Shown: positions 17,063 to 26,378, counted from the stretch's first letter. The stretch: DNA of 64,000 bases from Caulobacter endophyticus (GCF_003116815.1 NZ_QDKQ01000024.1:1-64000); one strand, 5' to 3'. Numbers and translations: made by a program. The notes: generated by a model not told the origin, from the letters alone.

Positions 17063-17461
17063 ATGCCTGACGGCGTCTCCATCCCTCCGGCCCCTCACGA
17101 GGACGATCGCCAGCGCTGTCGTGCACTTGGCGCGGTGCTGGACCGGATCGGTGACAAGTGGGTCGTGATGGTCGTCGGCGCGCTTTCGAACGGGCCAATG
17201 CGATTTAACGCCATCAAGCGCATGATAGGGGGCGTCTCCCAGCGCATGCTCACGCTCACGCTTCGCGGCATGGAGCGCGACGGGCTGGTCACGCGGACCC
17301 AGTTCCCGACCATTCCACCGCGCGTCGATTATGAATTGACCCCGCTTGGTCAATCGTTGCTCGGGCCGCTTCTAACCTTGAGCGAGTGGGCGACGGCCAA
17401 CCTGGCCACAATCGAGGCGTCGCGCGCCTTACACGATCAGGCGGATACCGAGGCAGCATAA
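17063..17461 (+). CDS. HxlR-family transcriptional regulator
   Basis: 132 residues. Winged HTH of the HxlR/DUF24 type: RCRALGAVLDRIGDKWVVMVVGALSNGPMRFNAIKR, ISQRMLT-like GVSQRMLTLTLRGMERDGLV, and YELTPLGQSL. Such single-domain regulators commonly control a divergent oxidoreductase and respond to quinones, aldehydes or redox stress; there is one Cys in the N-terminal segment. Probable regulator of the NmrA and MDR genes. Confidence 0.92.
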   Translation: MPDGVSIPPAPHEDDRQRCRALGAVLDRIGDKWVVMVVGALSNGPMRFNAIKRMIGGVSQRMLTLTLRGMERDGLVTRTQFPTIPPRVDYELTPLGQSLLGPLLTLSEWATANLATIEASRALHDQADTEAA

Positions 17462-17961
17462 GCGTCTTGTGAGTGTCGGCCGGATTGTCCGACGCCATTT
17501 TTCCCGGCCGATCTGCAACTTGGTTCGGGGCGACTACGCGCCACAAACTGACCTTGGCCCCGGCCCAGGAACAAGACGTTGGCGGAAGGCGCGCCTGGCG
17601 ATCTATTCCGACGGCGTCGGCGGCTCGAAACTGACCACCAGCTGGCGCAGCCCAGGCCGCAAGCGCGTCGAGTTGAGGCTTTACGTAGGCCCGCGACGAC
17701 CTTGGGGCCGCCAAGCCGAATTCCATCAAGGTGTACGCCGCCTGCGTGTAGACCGGCCAAGCCGGCGCTCCATTCGTCCTGCCAGCAGCCTGCCAGTCGC
17801 CGGGCGCCCCAAACCTCCAAGGCAATAATCTCAAATAATGACTTGACGAACCACAATATGAGATTATTCGATAAGTACGATAAATGAGCTAGGGGCCCGC
17901 TTACGAGGCCTCGGGGCACGTGGCGTTCGGGCGCCACGCGCATAGTGGGCAGGAATTTGTG
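17462..17961. other. 500-bp intergenic region without a convincing gene
   Basis: Contains one copy of the dispersed repeat (17537-17580). Minus-strand frames across it include a protein-like stretch (YTLMEFGLAAPRSS...LDALAAW) but no start, ribosome site or family match I can support; it may be gene debris. The last 90 bases are AT-richer (about 17830-17890) and probably hold the promoter of the glycoside hydrolase operon. Confidence 0.5.
17537..17580 (+). repeat. Dispersed 45-bp intergenic repeat, copy 4
   Basis: CGCGCCA, ten bases, TTGGCCCCGGCCCAGGAAC, AAGACGTT. It sits between the HxlR gene and the glycoside hydrolase operon. Confidence 0.55.
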
Positions 17962-19602
17962 ATGCGCAGCCGCTTAGCGACCTTCCTCGCAGCCTTGAGC
18001 CTCGCCGGCGCCGCCGGCGCCGCCGCGCAAGACGCGCCCCATTTTCGGAAACAAGGCGCGGCCACCCAGCTCATCGTCGACGGCAAGCCGCTGCTGATCC
18101 TCGGCGGCGAACTGGGCAACTCGACCTCGTCCGACCTCAACTATCTCAACGGCTATTGGCCGACGCTGAAGACGATCGGCCTCAACACCGTCATCGCCAC
18201 CCTCGAATGGGACATGATCGAGCCGAAGGAAGGCGTTTACGACTTCGCTTCGGTCGAGGGCCTGATCAAGCAGGCCGAGGCCAACGACGTGAAGCTGGTG
18301 CTGCTGTGGCTGGCGGCCTGGAAAAACTCGACCTCTTCCTATGCCCCGCCCTACATCAAGCACGGTTGGCAAAAGTACGCCAAGGCCCAGGACGACAAGG
18401 GAACGCCGGTCGATATCCTGAGCGCCTTCGACCCCGACACCCTAAAGGCCGACCAGCGGGCCTTCGCCGCGCTGATGGCCCACATCAAGGCCGTCGACAA
18501 GAACCACACCGTCGTCATGATGCAGGTCGAGAACGAGATCGGCATGCTGCCGGTCGTGCGCGACTACAGTCCCCAGGCCCAGGCCGCCTACAAGGGCAAG
18601 GTCCCCAAGGCGCTGACCGACTACCTGCAGAAGAACAAGGCGGGCCTGCATCCCTTCGTCCGCGACGCCTGGACCGCCAACGGCTCGAAGACGGCGGGGA
18701 CCTGGACCGAAGTGTTCGGCGCCGGCCCGGTCGGCGAGGAGATCTTCCAGGGCTGGGGCTATGCGGTGTTCACCGACGCCCTGACCAAGGCCGGCAAGGC
18801 CGCCTACGACCTGCCGATGTACATCAACGGCGCGCTGAACGCCCCCGACCAGAAGCCCGGCGAGTATCCCAGCGGCGGGCCGATCCCGCACATGTTCGAC
18901 ATCTGGAAGGCCGGCGCTCCCGCCGTCGACCTGATCGGCATGGACATCTACTATCCCAACTACGTCCACTGGGCGGACCAGTTCAGGCGGGCCGACAACC
19001 CGGTCTTCGTGCCGGAAGCCAACCGCGCCGGACAGATCGACGCCGGCGGCAACGCCTTCTACACCCTGGGCGAACTGGACGGCATCGGCTTCTCGCCGTT
19101 CCACATCGAGACCCTGCCCAACCCCGAGACCCACCCGCTTACCGGCGCCTACCGGGTGCTTGGTCAGATCGGCCCGCTGGTCCTGGCCAACCAGGGCAAG
19201 GGAACGATGCGCGGCTTCAAGGCGCCGCTGAGCTACGAAGGCGTGGTCGACGAGACACCCAGAATCTTTGAACTGGGCGGCTACAAGATCAGCGCCTCGA
19301 TGGTGGATTCCCGCACCCCGAAAGACACTCAGACCATCCCTGCCCATGGCGGCCTGATCATCCAGACCGGTAAGGACGAATTTCTCGTCGCAGGCAGGGG
19401 CGTGATCCTGCGGTTCGCCGACGCCGATCCAAAGTCCGGCTATCGGGTGGGGCTTGAGCAGGTCGTCGACGGCGAGTTCGTCAACGGCCAATGGGTTCCG
19501 GGCCGCTGGCTGAACGGCGACGAGAGCGGACAGGGCCGCTACCTGCGCATGCCGCCGGAGAAGTTCGGCATCCAGAAGCTCAAGGTCTATCGCTACAAAT
19601 GA
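17962..19602 (+). CDS. Secreted GH35-like beta-galactosidase with DUF5597 domain
   Basis: 546 residues from the ATG at 17962. Signal peptide (RLATFLAALSLAGAAGAAA|QD), then a GH35-like TIM barrel with LGGELGNSTSSDL, WDMIEPKEGVYDF and the acid/base motif QVENEIG (Glu about 192); a VPEANRAG segment holds the probable nucleophile Glu. The C-terminal part is DUF5597 (about 370-540). Enzymes of this type remove beta-galactosyl units from plant polysaccharides. First gene of a pectin-directed operon with the PL11 lyase 126 bp downstream. Confidence 0.9.
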   Translation: MRSRLATFLAALSLAGAAGAAAQDAPHFRKQGAATQLIVDGKPLLILGGELGNSTSSDLNYLNGYWPTLKTIGLNTVIATLEWDMIEPKEGVYDFASVEGLIKQAEANDVKLVLLWLAAWKNSTSSYAPPYIKHGWQKYAKAQDDKGTPVDILSAFDPDTLKADQRAFAALMAHIKAVDKNHTVVMMQVENEIGMLPVVRDYSPQAQAAYKGKVPKALTDYLQKNKAGLHPFVRDAWTANGSKTAGTWTEVFGAGPVGEEIFQGWGYAVFTDALTKAGKAAYDLPMYINGALNAPDQKPGEYPSGGPIPHMFDIWKAGAPAVDLIGMDIYYPNYVHWADQFRRADNPVFVPEANRAGQIDAGGNAFYTLGELDGIGFSPFHIETLPNPETHPLTGAYRVLGQIGPLVLANQGKGTMRGFKAPLSYEGVVDETPRIFELGGYKISASMVDSRTPKDTQTIPAHGGLIIQTGKDEFLVAGRGVILRFADADPKSGYRVGLEQVVDGEFVNGQWVPGRWLNGDESGQGRYLRMPPEKFGIQKLKVYRYK

Positions 19603-19727
19603 GGCTACGGCCTCGGCGGCCGCCTGCGAGCCGTCGCCCCACCCAGGCCGTCACGGAAGACAGCCGCGACACCCCGATTTTCTCGCCGCAACGATCGGCG
19701 CCCATCGCCCTGAAGGATTTCAGAACC

Positions 19728-21731
19728 ATGGCGTTTCCGCTTACCCGAGCCGTCCTCGCCGTTTCCGCGCTGGCCCTGAGCGCCGGCGCCGCGCACGCCG
19801 CGCCGCGCTGGATGGAGGCTCTGGACCGCGGCGCGGTGGCCGTGCCGGCCAAGGACGGCGGCAATCTGGTCAGCTGGCGCCTGCTGGCCACCGACGCGCC
19901 GAGGATCGCGTTCGACGTCTATCGCGACGGGATCAAGCTCAATGAACGGCCGCTGACCGGCGCTACCAACTTCGTCGACACGGCCGGCTCGCCCCAGTCG
20001 ACCTACGTCGTCAAGGCCCGCGTGAAGGGCAAGGACGTCGAGACCGCCAAGCCCGTCCCGGTATGGGCGGACGGCTATCTGAGCATCCCGATCGAACCGC
20101 CGCCCGCCGGGGCCACGCCGACCGGCGAGGCCTATGACTACACGGCCCACGAGGCGAGCGTCGCCGACCTCGATGGCGACGGCCGCTACGAGATCATCCT
20201 CAAGTGGGACCCGAACAATCCCAGGGAGACGCCGACCACCTATCCGTCGAACGCCAAGGACAACGCCTTCGACGGCTATACCGGGCCGGTCTACATCGAC
20301 GCCTATACCCTCGAGGGAAAGCGGCTGTGGCGGATCAACCTCGGCCGCAACATCCGCGCCGGCGCGCACTACACGCAGTTCCAGGTCTACGACTACGACG
20401 GCGACGGGCGCGCCGAACTGGCGGTTCGCACCAGCGACGGCACGATCGACGGAACCGGCAAGGTGCTCGGCGACGCCAACGCCGACTGGCGTGAGCCGGG
20501 CGGAGAGGTCGCCTCGACGGATCGCACCGGCGGCAAGGTCCAGCCCGACGGCAGCCTGGTCGCGCCGCTGCAGGGCCGCATCCTCAAGGGACCCGAATTC
20601 CTGACCGTGTTCGACGGCTTTACCGGCAAGGCCCTGGCCAGCGAGCCCTACTGGCCGGCGCGCGATCCCCGGACGGACGCCCCGACGGCGGCCCAGCTCA
20701 AGGAAACCTGGGGGGATGGCTACGGCAACCGCGCCGACCGGTTCCTGGCCGGCACGGCCTATCTCGACGGCCAGCGCCCCAGCATCATCATGGGCCGCGG
20801 CTACTACGCCCGCAGCACCATCGCGGCCTGGGACTTCCGGAACGGCAAGCTGACCCGCCGCTGGGCCTTCGACAGCGCAGCGCCCGGCAACGAGAAGTTC
20901 TCCGACAACGGCAACCACCAGCTCAGCGTGGCGGATGTCGACGGCGACGGCCGCGACGAGATCATCTACGGCTCGATGGCCGTGGACGACAACGGCGAGG
21001 GCCTGTGGAGCGCGGGCCTGGGCCACGGCGATGCGATGGGCGTCAGCGATCTGGACCCGTCCCGTCCGGGCCTCGAGAAGTTCGGCGCCCACGAGGAGGT
21101 CAGGAAGAACGGCGGCATCGGGTCGGCCATGCTCGACGCCCGCACCGGCAAGATCCTCTGGACCACGCCCGCGCCGACCGACACGGGGCGGGCCGTCACC
21201 GCGGACATCGACCCGCGCTTCCCGGGCTCGGAAGCGTGGGCCAGCAACAGCGACATCCTCTACACCGTTCAAGGCAAGCCCATCGAGGGCGTCAAGCGCC
21301 CCCGGGAGATGAGCTTCGTGGTCTGGTGGGACGGCGACGACCTGCGCGAACTCTACGACAAGAACCGCATCACAAAGTGGGACTGGACGACGGGAAAGTC
21401 GAAGAACCTGCTGGTGGCGACCGGGGCGGTGGCCACCACCGGCACCAAGAACGTGCCGGTCCTGTCGGCCGATCTCTTCGGCGACTGGCGCGAAGAAGTG
21501 ATCTGGCACACTCCGGACGAAAAGTTCCTGCGTGTCTACACCACGCCCTACCCCACCGATCGCCGCCTTGTGACCCTCATGCACGACGCTCAGTATCGCG
21601 TCGCCGTGGCCTGGCAGAACACCGCCTACAACCAGCCGCCCTATCCAAGCTTCTATCTGGGCGAAGGGATGAAGGCGCCGCCGACCCCGAAGATCGTGGT
21701 CAGAAAGCCAGGCGGCGCGAGGGGCGACTAA
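19728..21731 (+). CDS. Rhamnogalacturonan lyase, polysaccharide lyase family 11
   Basis: 667 residues from the ATG at 19728. Signal peptide (LTRAVLAVSALALSAGAAHA|APR), fibronectin-like N-terminal segment (VSWRLLATDAPRIAFDVYRDG), then an eight-bladed propeller with repeated calcium-binding loops: VADLDGDGRYEI, VYDYDGDGRAEL, VADVDGDGRDEI. This is the PL11 pattern; such lyases cleave the rhamnogalacturonan I backbone. The paired GH35-like protein would strip galactan side chains. A 777-residue antisense frame over this gene is a codon-bias shadow. Confidence 0.95.
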   Translation: MAFPLTRAVLAVSALALSAGAAHAAPRWMEALDRGAVAVPAKDGGNLVSWRLLATDAPRIAFDVYRDGIKLNERPLTGATNFVDTAGSPQSTYVVKARVKGKDVETAKPVPVWADGYLSIPIEPPPAGATPTGEAYDYTAHEASVADLDGDGRYEIILKWDPNNPRETPTTYPSNAKDNAFDGYTGPVYIDAYTLEGKRLWRINLGRNIRAGAHYTQFQVYDYDGDGRAELAVRTSDGTIDGTGKVLGDANADWREPGGEVASTDRTGGKVQPDGSLVAPLQGRILKGPEFLTVFDGFTGKALASEPYWPARDPRTDAPTAAQLKETWGDGYGNRADRFLAGTAYLDGQRPSIIMGRGYYARSTIAAWDFRNGKLTRRWAFDSAAPGNEKFSDNGNHQLSVADVDGDGRDEIIYGSMAVDDNGEGLWSAGLGHGDAMGVSDLDPSRPGLEKFGAHEEVRKNGGIGSAMLDARTGKILWTTPAPTDTGRAVTADIDPRFPGSEAWASNSDILYTVQGKPIEGVKRPREMSFVVWWDGDDLRELYDKNRITKWDWTTGKSKNLLVATGAVATTGTKNVPVLSADLFGDWREEVIWHTPDEKFLRVYTTPYPTDRRLVTLMHDAQYRVAVAWQNTAYNQPPYPSFYLGEGMKAPPTPKIVVRKPGGARGD

Positions 21732-21882
21732 ACGCCCTGACCGTACATTGGCGTACCCGTGGAAATGCGACGCGCCAAACAGGCGGGAGTCACCCATCGC
21801 CCATGAGGGCGGACGATGCGGAAATCGATGCTCATCCACTTCAGATGGATTCGGCCCCGCTAAGCATGGCCATGATCCGGCC

Positions 21883-22638
21883 ATGCGTGGCGATGAAAGT
21901 GGCGTCGCCTCATCCCAAGAGCCTCCAAGGTCCGGCAATGCTCAAACCCGTCGGGGCGTGATCGGCGCCGCCGCGCTGTCGATCGCCTCGCTCCGTTCCC
22001 CGGCAGCTCTCGCCGCGCCGCAGGACGTCGTCGGGACGCGACTGGAGACCAGGGCGATCCGGGCCATCGGCGTTGAGACAGCGCGGACAGACTATCAGGG
22101 CCGTGCAGCCCTGCGCGCCACGGCCTTGGAAAGCGCCCCGGAGCTCGACCGCCTGGTGGTGCTGGACACGCCTGACTTCGGCGACGGCGTCATTGAGGCC
22201 TGGATAAGCGGCGCCCCGAGCGCTACGGCCAGCGCCACGGCGCGAGGCTTCGTGGGCGTGGCCTTCCGGGTGCACGACGAGGCAAAGCTCGAGGCCATCT
22301 ACGTGCGTCCGACCAACGGCCGGGCCGAAGATCAGCTACGCCGCAACCATGCCGTCCAATACATCTCCCATCCCGATCATCCCTGGGAGCGGCTGCGCGC
22401 CGAAACCCCGGCCAAGTACGAGACCTATGTCGATCTCGAACCTGGTCGGTGGACACATGTGCGGATCGTGGTGGCGGGAGCCAAGGCCCTTTTACATGTC
22501 GACGGCGCCGTGCAGCCGACCCTGATCGTCGGCGATCTCAAACACGGCGCCAACGCCAAGGGCGCCGTGGCGCTGTGGATCGGCCCCGGAACGCTAGCCC
22601 ATTTCAGTGACGTGCGGGTCACTCTTGGGGCGTCGTGA
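21883..22638 (+). CDS. Tat-exported DUF1080/concanavalin-like protein
   Basis: 251 residues if started at the ATG at 21883; earlier ATGs in frame give an implausible leader. A twin-arginine-type signal is visible (TRRGVIGAAALSIASL...ALA). The mature part has the beta-sandwich features of 3-keto-disaccharide hydrolase/LamG-like folds: DFGDGVIEAWISG, GFVGVAFRVHD, IYVRPTNGR and a closing GPGTLAHFSDVRVT. It is downstream of the PL11 gene on the same strand, so a role in binding or cutting a pectin-derived glycan is likely but not shown. Confidence 0.7.
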   Translation: MRGDESGVASSQEPPRSGNAQTRRGVIGAAALSIASLRSPAALAAPQDVVGTRLETRAIRAIGVETARTDYQGRAALRATALESAPELDRLVVLDTPDFGDGVIEAWISGAPSATASATARGFVGVAFRVHDEAKLEAIYVRPTNGRAEDQLRRNHAVQYISHPDHPWERLRAETPAKYETYVDLEPGRWTHVRIVVAGAKALLHVDGAVQPTLIVGDLKHGANAKGAVALWIGPGTLAHFSDVRVTLGAS

Positions 22639-23126
22639 GGATAAAGCGCTTCAGCGCGAGCGCATGGCGATGGAGGCGCTGGCCACGAAGCGATCGCGGG
22701 TTGGTTTCCCAACCAAGCTTGCAGTGCGATGAACCGGTGTTATGCGGCAACGGTATGGGTGCACCACGTGAGGTCAACGCTCACTTTCCACCCTTCTCCG
22801 CCTGGCCGGAGGTCTGCATCGCTGGCCGGGTCGCGTCATAACCGGACTTTGGGATCGCTCCGGTAACACGACCTTGAGATCGGCCTGCGGCGTTGACGCT
22901 TTTCCGCAATCGGCAGGCAGCAGTTTGCTCCAAGAGAACTGGTCGGGTTGCCGCTGGCCTTGCCTTAAGTCTGACCTGAGCCGGCGTCGCCCCCACGCAC
23001 CCACCGGTCGTCACACCGTCTCGTGGGAAATTATGACCGAGGGTCACGAGATGCCCGGCCGTACCGGTTCGAGGTGACGCGCTAGCCCGAACCTTCCGCC
23101 GCGGCGTGGCGAGCGATCCGTTCAGG
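22639..23126. other. 488-bp intergenic region, no gene seen
   Basis: Short frames on both strands lack coherent protein character. It contains a copy of the dispersed repeat at 22830-22876. Probably the downstream region of the pectin operon and the 3' side of the convergent TetR gene. Confidence 0.5.
22830..22876 (+). repeat. Dispersed 45-bp intergenic repeat, copy 5
   Basis: GTCGCGTCA, ten bases, TTGGGATCGCTCCGGTAAC, ACGACCTTG. Close to the consensus of the other copies. Confidence 0.6.
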
Positions 23127-23711
23127 CTAACGGTTGCTCCCAAGCATCGAAAGCGTCGCGGCCGCCAGCGTCCGATGGGTGTCGATCAGAGTCTCAGGTG
23201 AGCCGGTGAGACCCGCGTCGAGCCAGACACGGATCTGCCCCATCAGGCCGCCCGCCAGGAACGCCGCCGCCTGTCGACGAACCTCCGGCCGGACTTGCGG
23301 AGAGGCGGCCGTCAGATTGGTGTTGGCGATGATGCGAAGGCGGTCCTCGCCGGCCGCCAGCATGGGTGCGAGTGTCTTGGATCGCGCGATCGCCAGGGCG
23401 AACTCGCGCTGCCCCGCGACGTGAAGGACTAGAGGCTCGACCGGAAGACAATCGTTTCGCCCACCTTCGCGATTGCGCCGCTCGCACAGCGAGATCATGT
23501 CGCTGAAGGCCCTGCAGACCAGGTCGTCCTTGTTCTGGAAATGCGCATAGAAGGTCGAGCGACCGATGCGCGCCGTGCGAATGAGATCGCCAAGTCGGAT
23601 GCGGTCGAAGTTCTCCACCGTGCCGAGCGTCATCAAGGCGTGCGACAGGCGGCCCCGCGTCCGCGCCGCACGGTGATCGATCGGTTTCAGCTCAACCCTA
23701 TTTCCGGACAT
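23127..23711 (-). CDS. TetR-family transcriptional regulator
   Basis: 194 residues from the ATG at 23711 (MSGNRVELKPIDHRAARTRGRL). HTH DRIRLGDLIRTARIGRSTFYAHFQNKDDLV at about residues 35-65, ligand domain beyond. Divergent from the six-helix membrane protein gene at 23814 with a 102-bp gap, so that gene is the likely target. Ligand unknown. Confidence 0.9.
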   Translation of the reverse strand: MSGNRVELKPIDHRAARTRGRLSHALMTLGTVENFDRIRLGDLIRTARIGRSTFYAHFQNKDDLVCRAFSDMISLCERRNREGGRNDCLPVEPLVLHVAGQREFALAIARSKTLAPMLAAGEDRLRIIANTNLTAASPQVRPEVRRQAAAFLAGGLMGQIRVWLDAGLTGSPETLIDTHRTLAAATLSMLGSNR

Positions 23712-23813
23712 TCCGGCCCCATTGTCCCGATCCCGTCCCACGCGGCGGGCCACCGCTGGTTTTCCGCGCGATCCGTGCCAACGACAAGCCTTCAGCCGAA
23801 CCTGGAGCGCGAG

Positions 23814-24452
23814 ATGTCGAACACCACCAAAGCCGGAGCCATGACCCTGATCATCGGCTGGCTGGCCTATATCGGCCTGATGGCGGTTCATCCGTCACAT
23901 ACGGGCGGCCCCAGCCTGGGCCATATCGACCTCAACGACGCCGTGCACTGGACCGGCCTGATCATCGCGCCCCTCCTCGCCTACGGCTATTTCGAGACGT
24001 CGCGTCATCTCGAACTCTCGCGCCCCCTGCCGGTGCTGGCGCTTTGCGTCATGACGTTCAGCCTGCTGGCCGGCATGGGCGCTGGCGTCATGAGCGGCCT
24101 GGTTCAACCGCAGATCTCTCAGGCCGCCATCGATGGCGAGATGTCGCCCGACCTTCTTCGGGCGCTGCGCCACCAGACCTACTGGATCAATCAAGGCTTC
24201 GCCTCCATCCACTATGCGCTGGGCGCGATCGGCATCGGGATCTACGGCCTGGCCTGGATGGGACGGTCCGGTGGGCGCCGCATCGCCATTGGCGGCTTGG
24301 CCGTATCGGGGCTGTTTCTCGCCTGGCTGGCCACGGGGACGTGGCGACCAGACTTGCACGGGGCGTTGTTTGCGACGCTCGCGATCGGGGCCTGGTCGAT
24401 CGCTTCGGCGCTCGCTATGCGCCGAGAGGTCAACGATAGAGATCCGGCCTGA
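23814..24452 (+). CDS. Six-helix integral membrane protein
   Basis: 212 residues from the ATG at 23814 with a GGAG-type site upstream. Six hydrophobic helices are evident (MTLIIGWLAYIGLMAV; WTGLIIAPLLAYGYF; LALCVMTFSLLAGMGAG; IHYALGAIGIGIYGLAW; IAIGGLAVSGLFLAWLA; LHGALFATLAIGAWSIASA). I do not recognise a named family. Controlled, by position, by the divergent TetR. Confidence 0.75.
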   Translation: MSNTTKAGAMTLIIGWLAYIGLMAVHPSHTGGPSLGHIDLNDAVHWTGLIIAPLLAYGYFETSRHLELSRPLPVLALCVMTFSLLAGMGAGVMSGLVQPQISQAAIDGEMSPDLLRALRHQTYWINQGFASIHYALGAIGIGIYGLAWMGRSGGRRIAIGGLAVSGLFLAWLATGTWRPDLHGALFATLAIGAWSIASALAMRREVNDRDPA

Positions 24453-24574
24453 GATCGCGCAGGCGCCGCGTCAGCTCCCTCTTCCGCGCTCGATCCGTTT
24501 CAGACACTCGTGGCGCCCCATGGACGCCGACCGCCAACCTTGCCAAAGCCATTCGTACTCGTGGAGCTTCACCT

Positions 24575-24940
24575 ATGCCCGACACCGCAACCCCTAATCT
24601 CCCGTCGCGCGACTTCGACGTGACCTCACGGTTCTATGGCGGGTTTGGCTTTGTCGAGACTTGGCGCGACGCAGGATGGATGATCCTCAAGCGAGGTGAT
24701 TTGATCCTGGAGTTCTTCCTGTTTCCAGACTTCGATCCTGCAGGCAGCGCCTTCGGATCTTGCCTCAGGATGCAAGACATAGCGCCGCTTTTCGAAGCCA
24801 TTCTCGCGGCGGGTGTGCCCGAGAGGTCCGAGGGCCGGCCATCTGCTCAGCGCCCTAAGCTGGAGAATTGGGGCGGGCTTGTTGGTGCGATGGTGGATCC
24901 AGACGGCAGCCTGATCAGGCTTGTTCAAGCGCCAAACTGA
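24575..24940 (+). CDS. VOC-superfamily protein, bleomycin-resistance type
   Basis: 121 residues. Pattern NLPSRDFDVTSRFYGGFGFVETWRDAGWMILKRGDLILEFF followed by CLRMQDIAPLFEAI and GAMVDPDGSLIRLVQ is that of the bleomycin-binding/glyoxalase-like VOC fold. Such proteins sequester bleomycin-group glycopeptides as dimers; specificity cannot be told from sequence alone. Confidence 0.85.
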   Translation: MPDTATPNLPSRDFDVTSRFYGGFGFVETWRDAGWMILKRGDLILEFFLFPDFDPAGSAFGSCLRMQDIAPLFEAILAAGVPERSEGRPSAQRPKLENWGGLVGAMVDPDGSLIRLVQAPN

Positions 24941-24992
24941 GCCTCGACCTTTCCCCTGCCCTGTCGGTCCAATGGTCTGGAGTAAGGCCCGG

Positions 24993-25039
24993 GTCGCGCC
25001 AATTGCTGCCGTTGGGACCGCTCCAGGAACGCGACATTC
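24993..25039 (+). repeat. Dispersed 45-bp intergenic repeat, copy 6
   Basis: GTCGCGCCA, ten bases, TTGGGACCGCTCCAGGAAC, GCGACATTC. It lies between the VOC gene and the 3' end of the tyrosine recombinase. Confidence 0.6.
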
Positions 25040-25059
25040 AGAGCGGGCGCGTTGATGCG

Positions 25060-25686
25060 TTACAGGTCGATCTGCTCGGACATCTCCAGCGCGTCATCGA
25101 CCTCAATGCCAAGGTATCGGACCGTGCTCTCGAGCTTCCTGTGCCCGAGCAGAAGTTGGCATGCGCGCAAGTTGCCGGTCTTCTTGTAGATCAGCGCCAC
25201 CTTCGTTCGGCGGAGGCTATGCGTGCCGTAGGCTCTGGGCTCAAGTTCAATCATCGACACCCACTTGTCGACGAGTCGGGCGTACTGCCGCGTGCTGACG
25301 TGATCACCTGGCCGGCTGCGGCTGGGAAACAGCCAGTCGTCGTTGCGCCGCCCACGCACCTTCAGCCAAACCGCCAAAGCGTCTCTTGTAGGCTCGGTGA
25401 TCTCGAATGGGACGGGCTGTCCGGTTTTCTGCTGGATGATCGTGGCGCGTGCCCGCAGCGAACCACCCGGAGCCACGTCGCTGACACGCAGCTTCACCAG
25501 ATCACAGCCTCTGAGCTTGGCGTCTATGGCGCAATTGAACATAGCGAGGTCGCGGACCCGCCCGTTCGCTTTGAGCTGCTGTCGTATCCCCCAGATGTGC
25601 CTGGGCTTGAACGGCGGCTTGGGGCCGATGATACGGCCCGTGTTCCAGGGGCGCTTGGGAGGAAGGAAGAGGTCAAATTGAGCCAT
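25060..25686 (-). CDS. Small tyrosine recombinase/integrase
   Basis: 208 residues, catalytic-domain-sized with no SAM-like core-binding domain. All catalytic positions can be placed: Arg59 (KLRGCDLV), Lys87 (QQKTGQ), His156 and Arg159 (THSLRR), His182 (LLGHRKLEST) and Tyr191 (VRYLGIE). The fold is complete, so it is potentially active. A truncated relative in the same orientation lies at 44000-44161, 18.5 kb away. Small recombinases of this type are often multicopy in alphaproteobacteria; I do not see paired att sites. Confidence 0.9.
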   Translation of the reverse strand: MAQFDLFLPPKRPWNTGRIIGPKPPFKPRHIWGIRQQLKANGRVRDLAMFNCAIDAKLRGCDLVKLRVSDVAPGGSLRARATIIQQKTGQPVPFEITEPTRDALAVWLKVRGRRNDDWLFPSRSRPGDHVSTRQYARLVDKWVSMIELEPRAYGTHSLRRTKVALIYKKTGNLRACQLLLGHRKLESTVRYLGIEVDDALEMSEQIDL

Positions 25687-25793
25687 GTTCGCCTCCTGCG
25701 AATTGGCTACTCCCCTCGGTTCATTCTACCACGTCTGAGCACCTCACGCGCCGGCGGCGCATAGCTGAAAGGTCCGCTTCTGGAAGCGCCCAT

Positions 25794-26099
25794 CTAATTC
25801 GACCCGCGAGACAATTCCGCTCCCTCGCGTTCCAAATCTAGCAAGGTTTTGCCGTCGGGTGGCTGGACATACGGCCTTGCTGGTGGGGCGTCTGCGGCGC
25901 ACTGCAGTGGCGGATTGCGCGGATCGACGCTCAACACATTGAAGGCGCCCAGCGTGTTTCGCTGGAGCCATCTCAAGTGGTATTGTCGGCCTCGAAGGGT
26001 ATGCGTGTGCTGCACCGTCAAGACGGTAAGGCGGCCCGTTGTGGCATGGCCGCTCAGCACCCGTCCTACGTTCAACTCGACGATCCAAGGCCACGACAT
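25794..26099 (-). pseudogene. 5'-truncated hypothetical protein gene
   Basis: Open frame beginning at the in-frame ATG at 26099 ([22 protein letters not shown]...) and ending SRGSN. The sequence reads like an inner part of a longer secreted or cytoplasmic protein: the frame stays open upstream ([13 protein letters not shown]) without a ribosome site and then merges into the Argonaute-like fragment. I take it as the remaining C-terminal part of a gene whose 5' end was lost. Function unknown. Confidence 0.5.
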
Positions 26100-26162
26100 A
26101 ACGATACGATCGGGTCCGCAATCATAGGCGGCGGTTGGCGTCTCGCGAAGAACCCTTGCTTT

Positions 26163-26378
26163 CACAACCTTGTCCGCAAACCGAACGGTAACCGGGATGC
26201 TGTCGTTGAAGTTGCAGGCGTTGTAGTTGATCTTGGTGAGGCCCATGATGTCGCGGAGCACGCCTTCGATCTTGGGAAAGGCCTCTTTGCTCCGCAGGAC
26301 CGAGATGAAAAGCGGGTTAGGTGTTTCGGGACCGATGTAAGTATCGAGCTGCGGTGCATAGCCGAGCCGGCACGTTTT
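26163..26378 (-). pseudogene. Argonaute PIWI-domain C-terminal fragment (relic)
   Basis: About 70 codons reading [18 protein letters not shown] ... [19 protein letters not shown] and [12 protein letters not shown]. The ordered set LDTY-GPE-PNPL, IL-LTKxNxNxC and PVTxRFAxxVG is what I recall from the end of PIWI domains in prokaryotic Argonautes, where the TK-N-N-C stretch lies near the C-terminus. There is no start codon of its own and no upstream MID/PIWI part; the downstream frame runs directly into the truncated gene at 25794-26099. It looks like a leftover of a deleted defence gene. Recognition is by eye only. Confidence 0.5.

Noticed and set aside
17289..17834. Minus-strand frame with a protein-like N-terminal stretch
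   Set aside because: No ribosome site, overlaps the HxlR gene, and protein character stops after about 50 residues; at most gene debris.
19605..21938. 777-codon minus-strand frame over the PL11 lyase
   Set aside because: Antisense shadow; low-complexity Val/Arg/Gly/Asp composition, no start context or domain.
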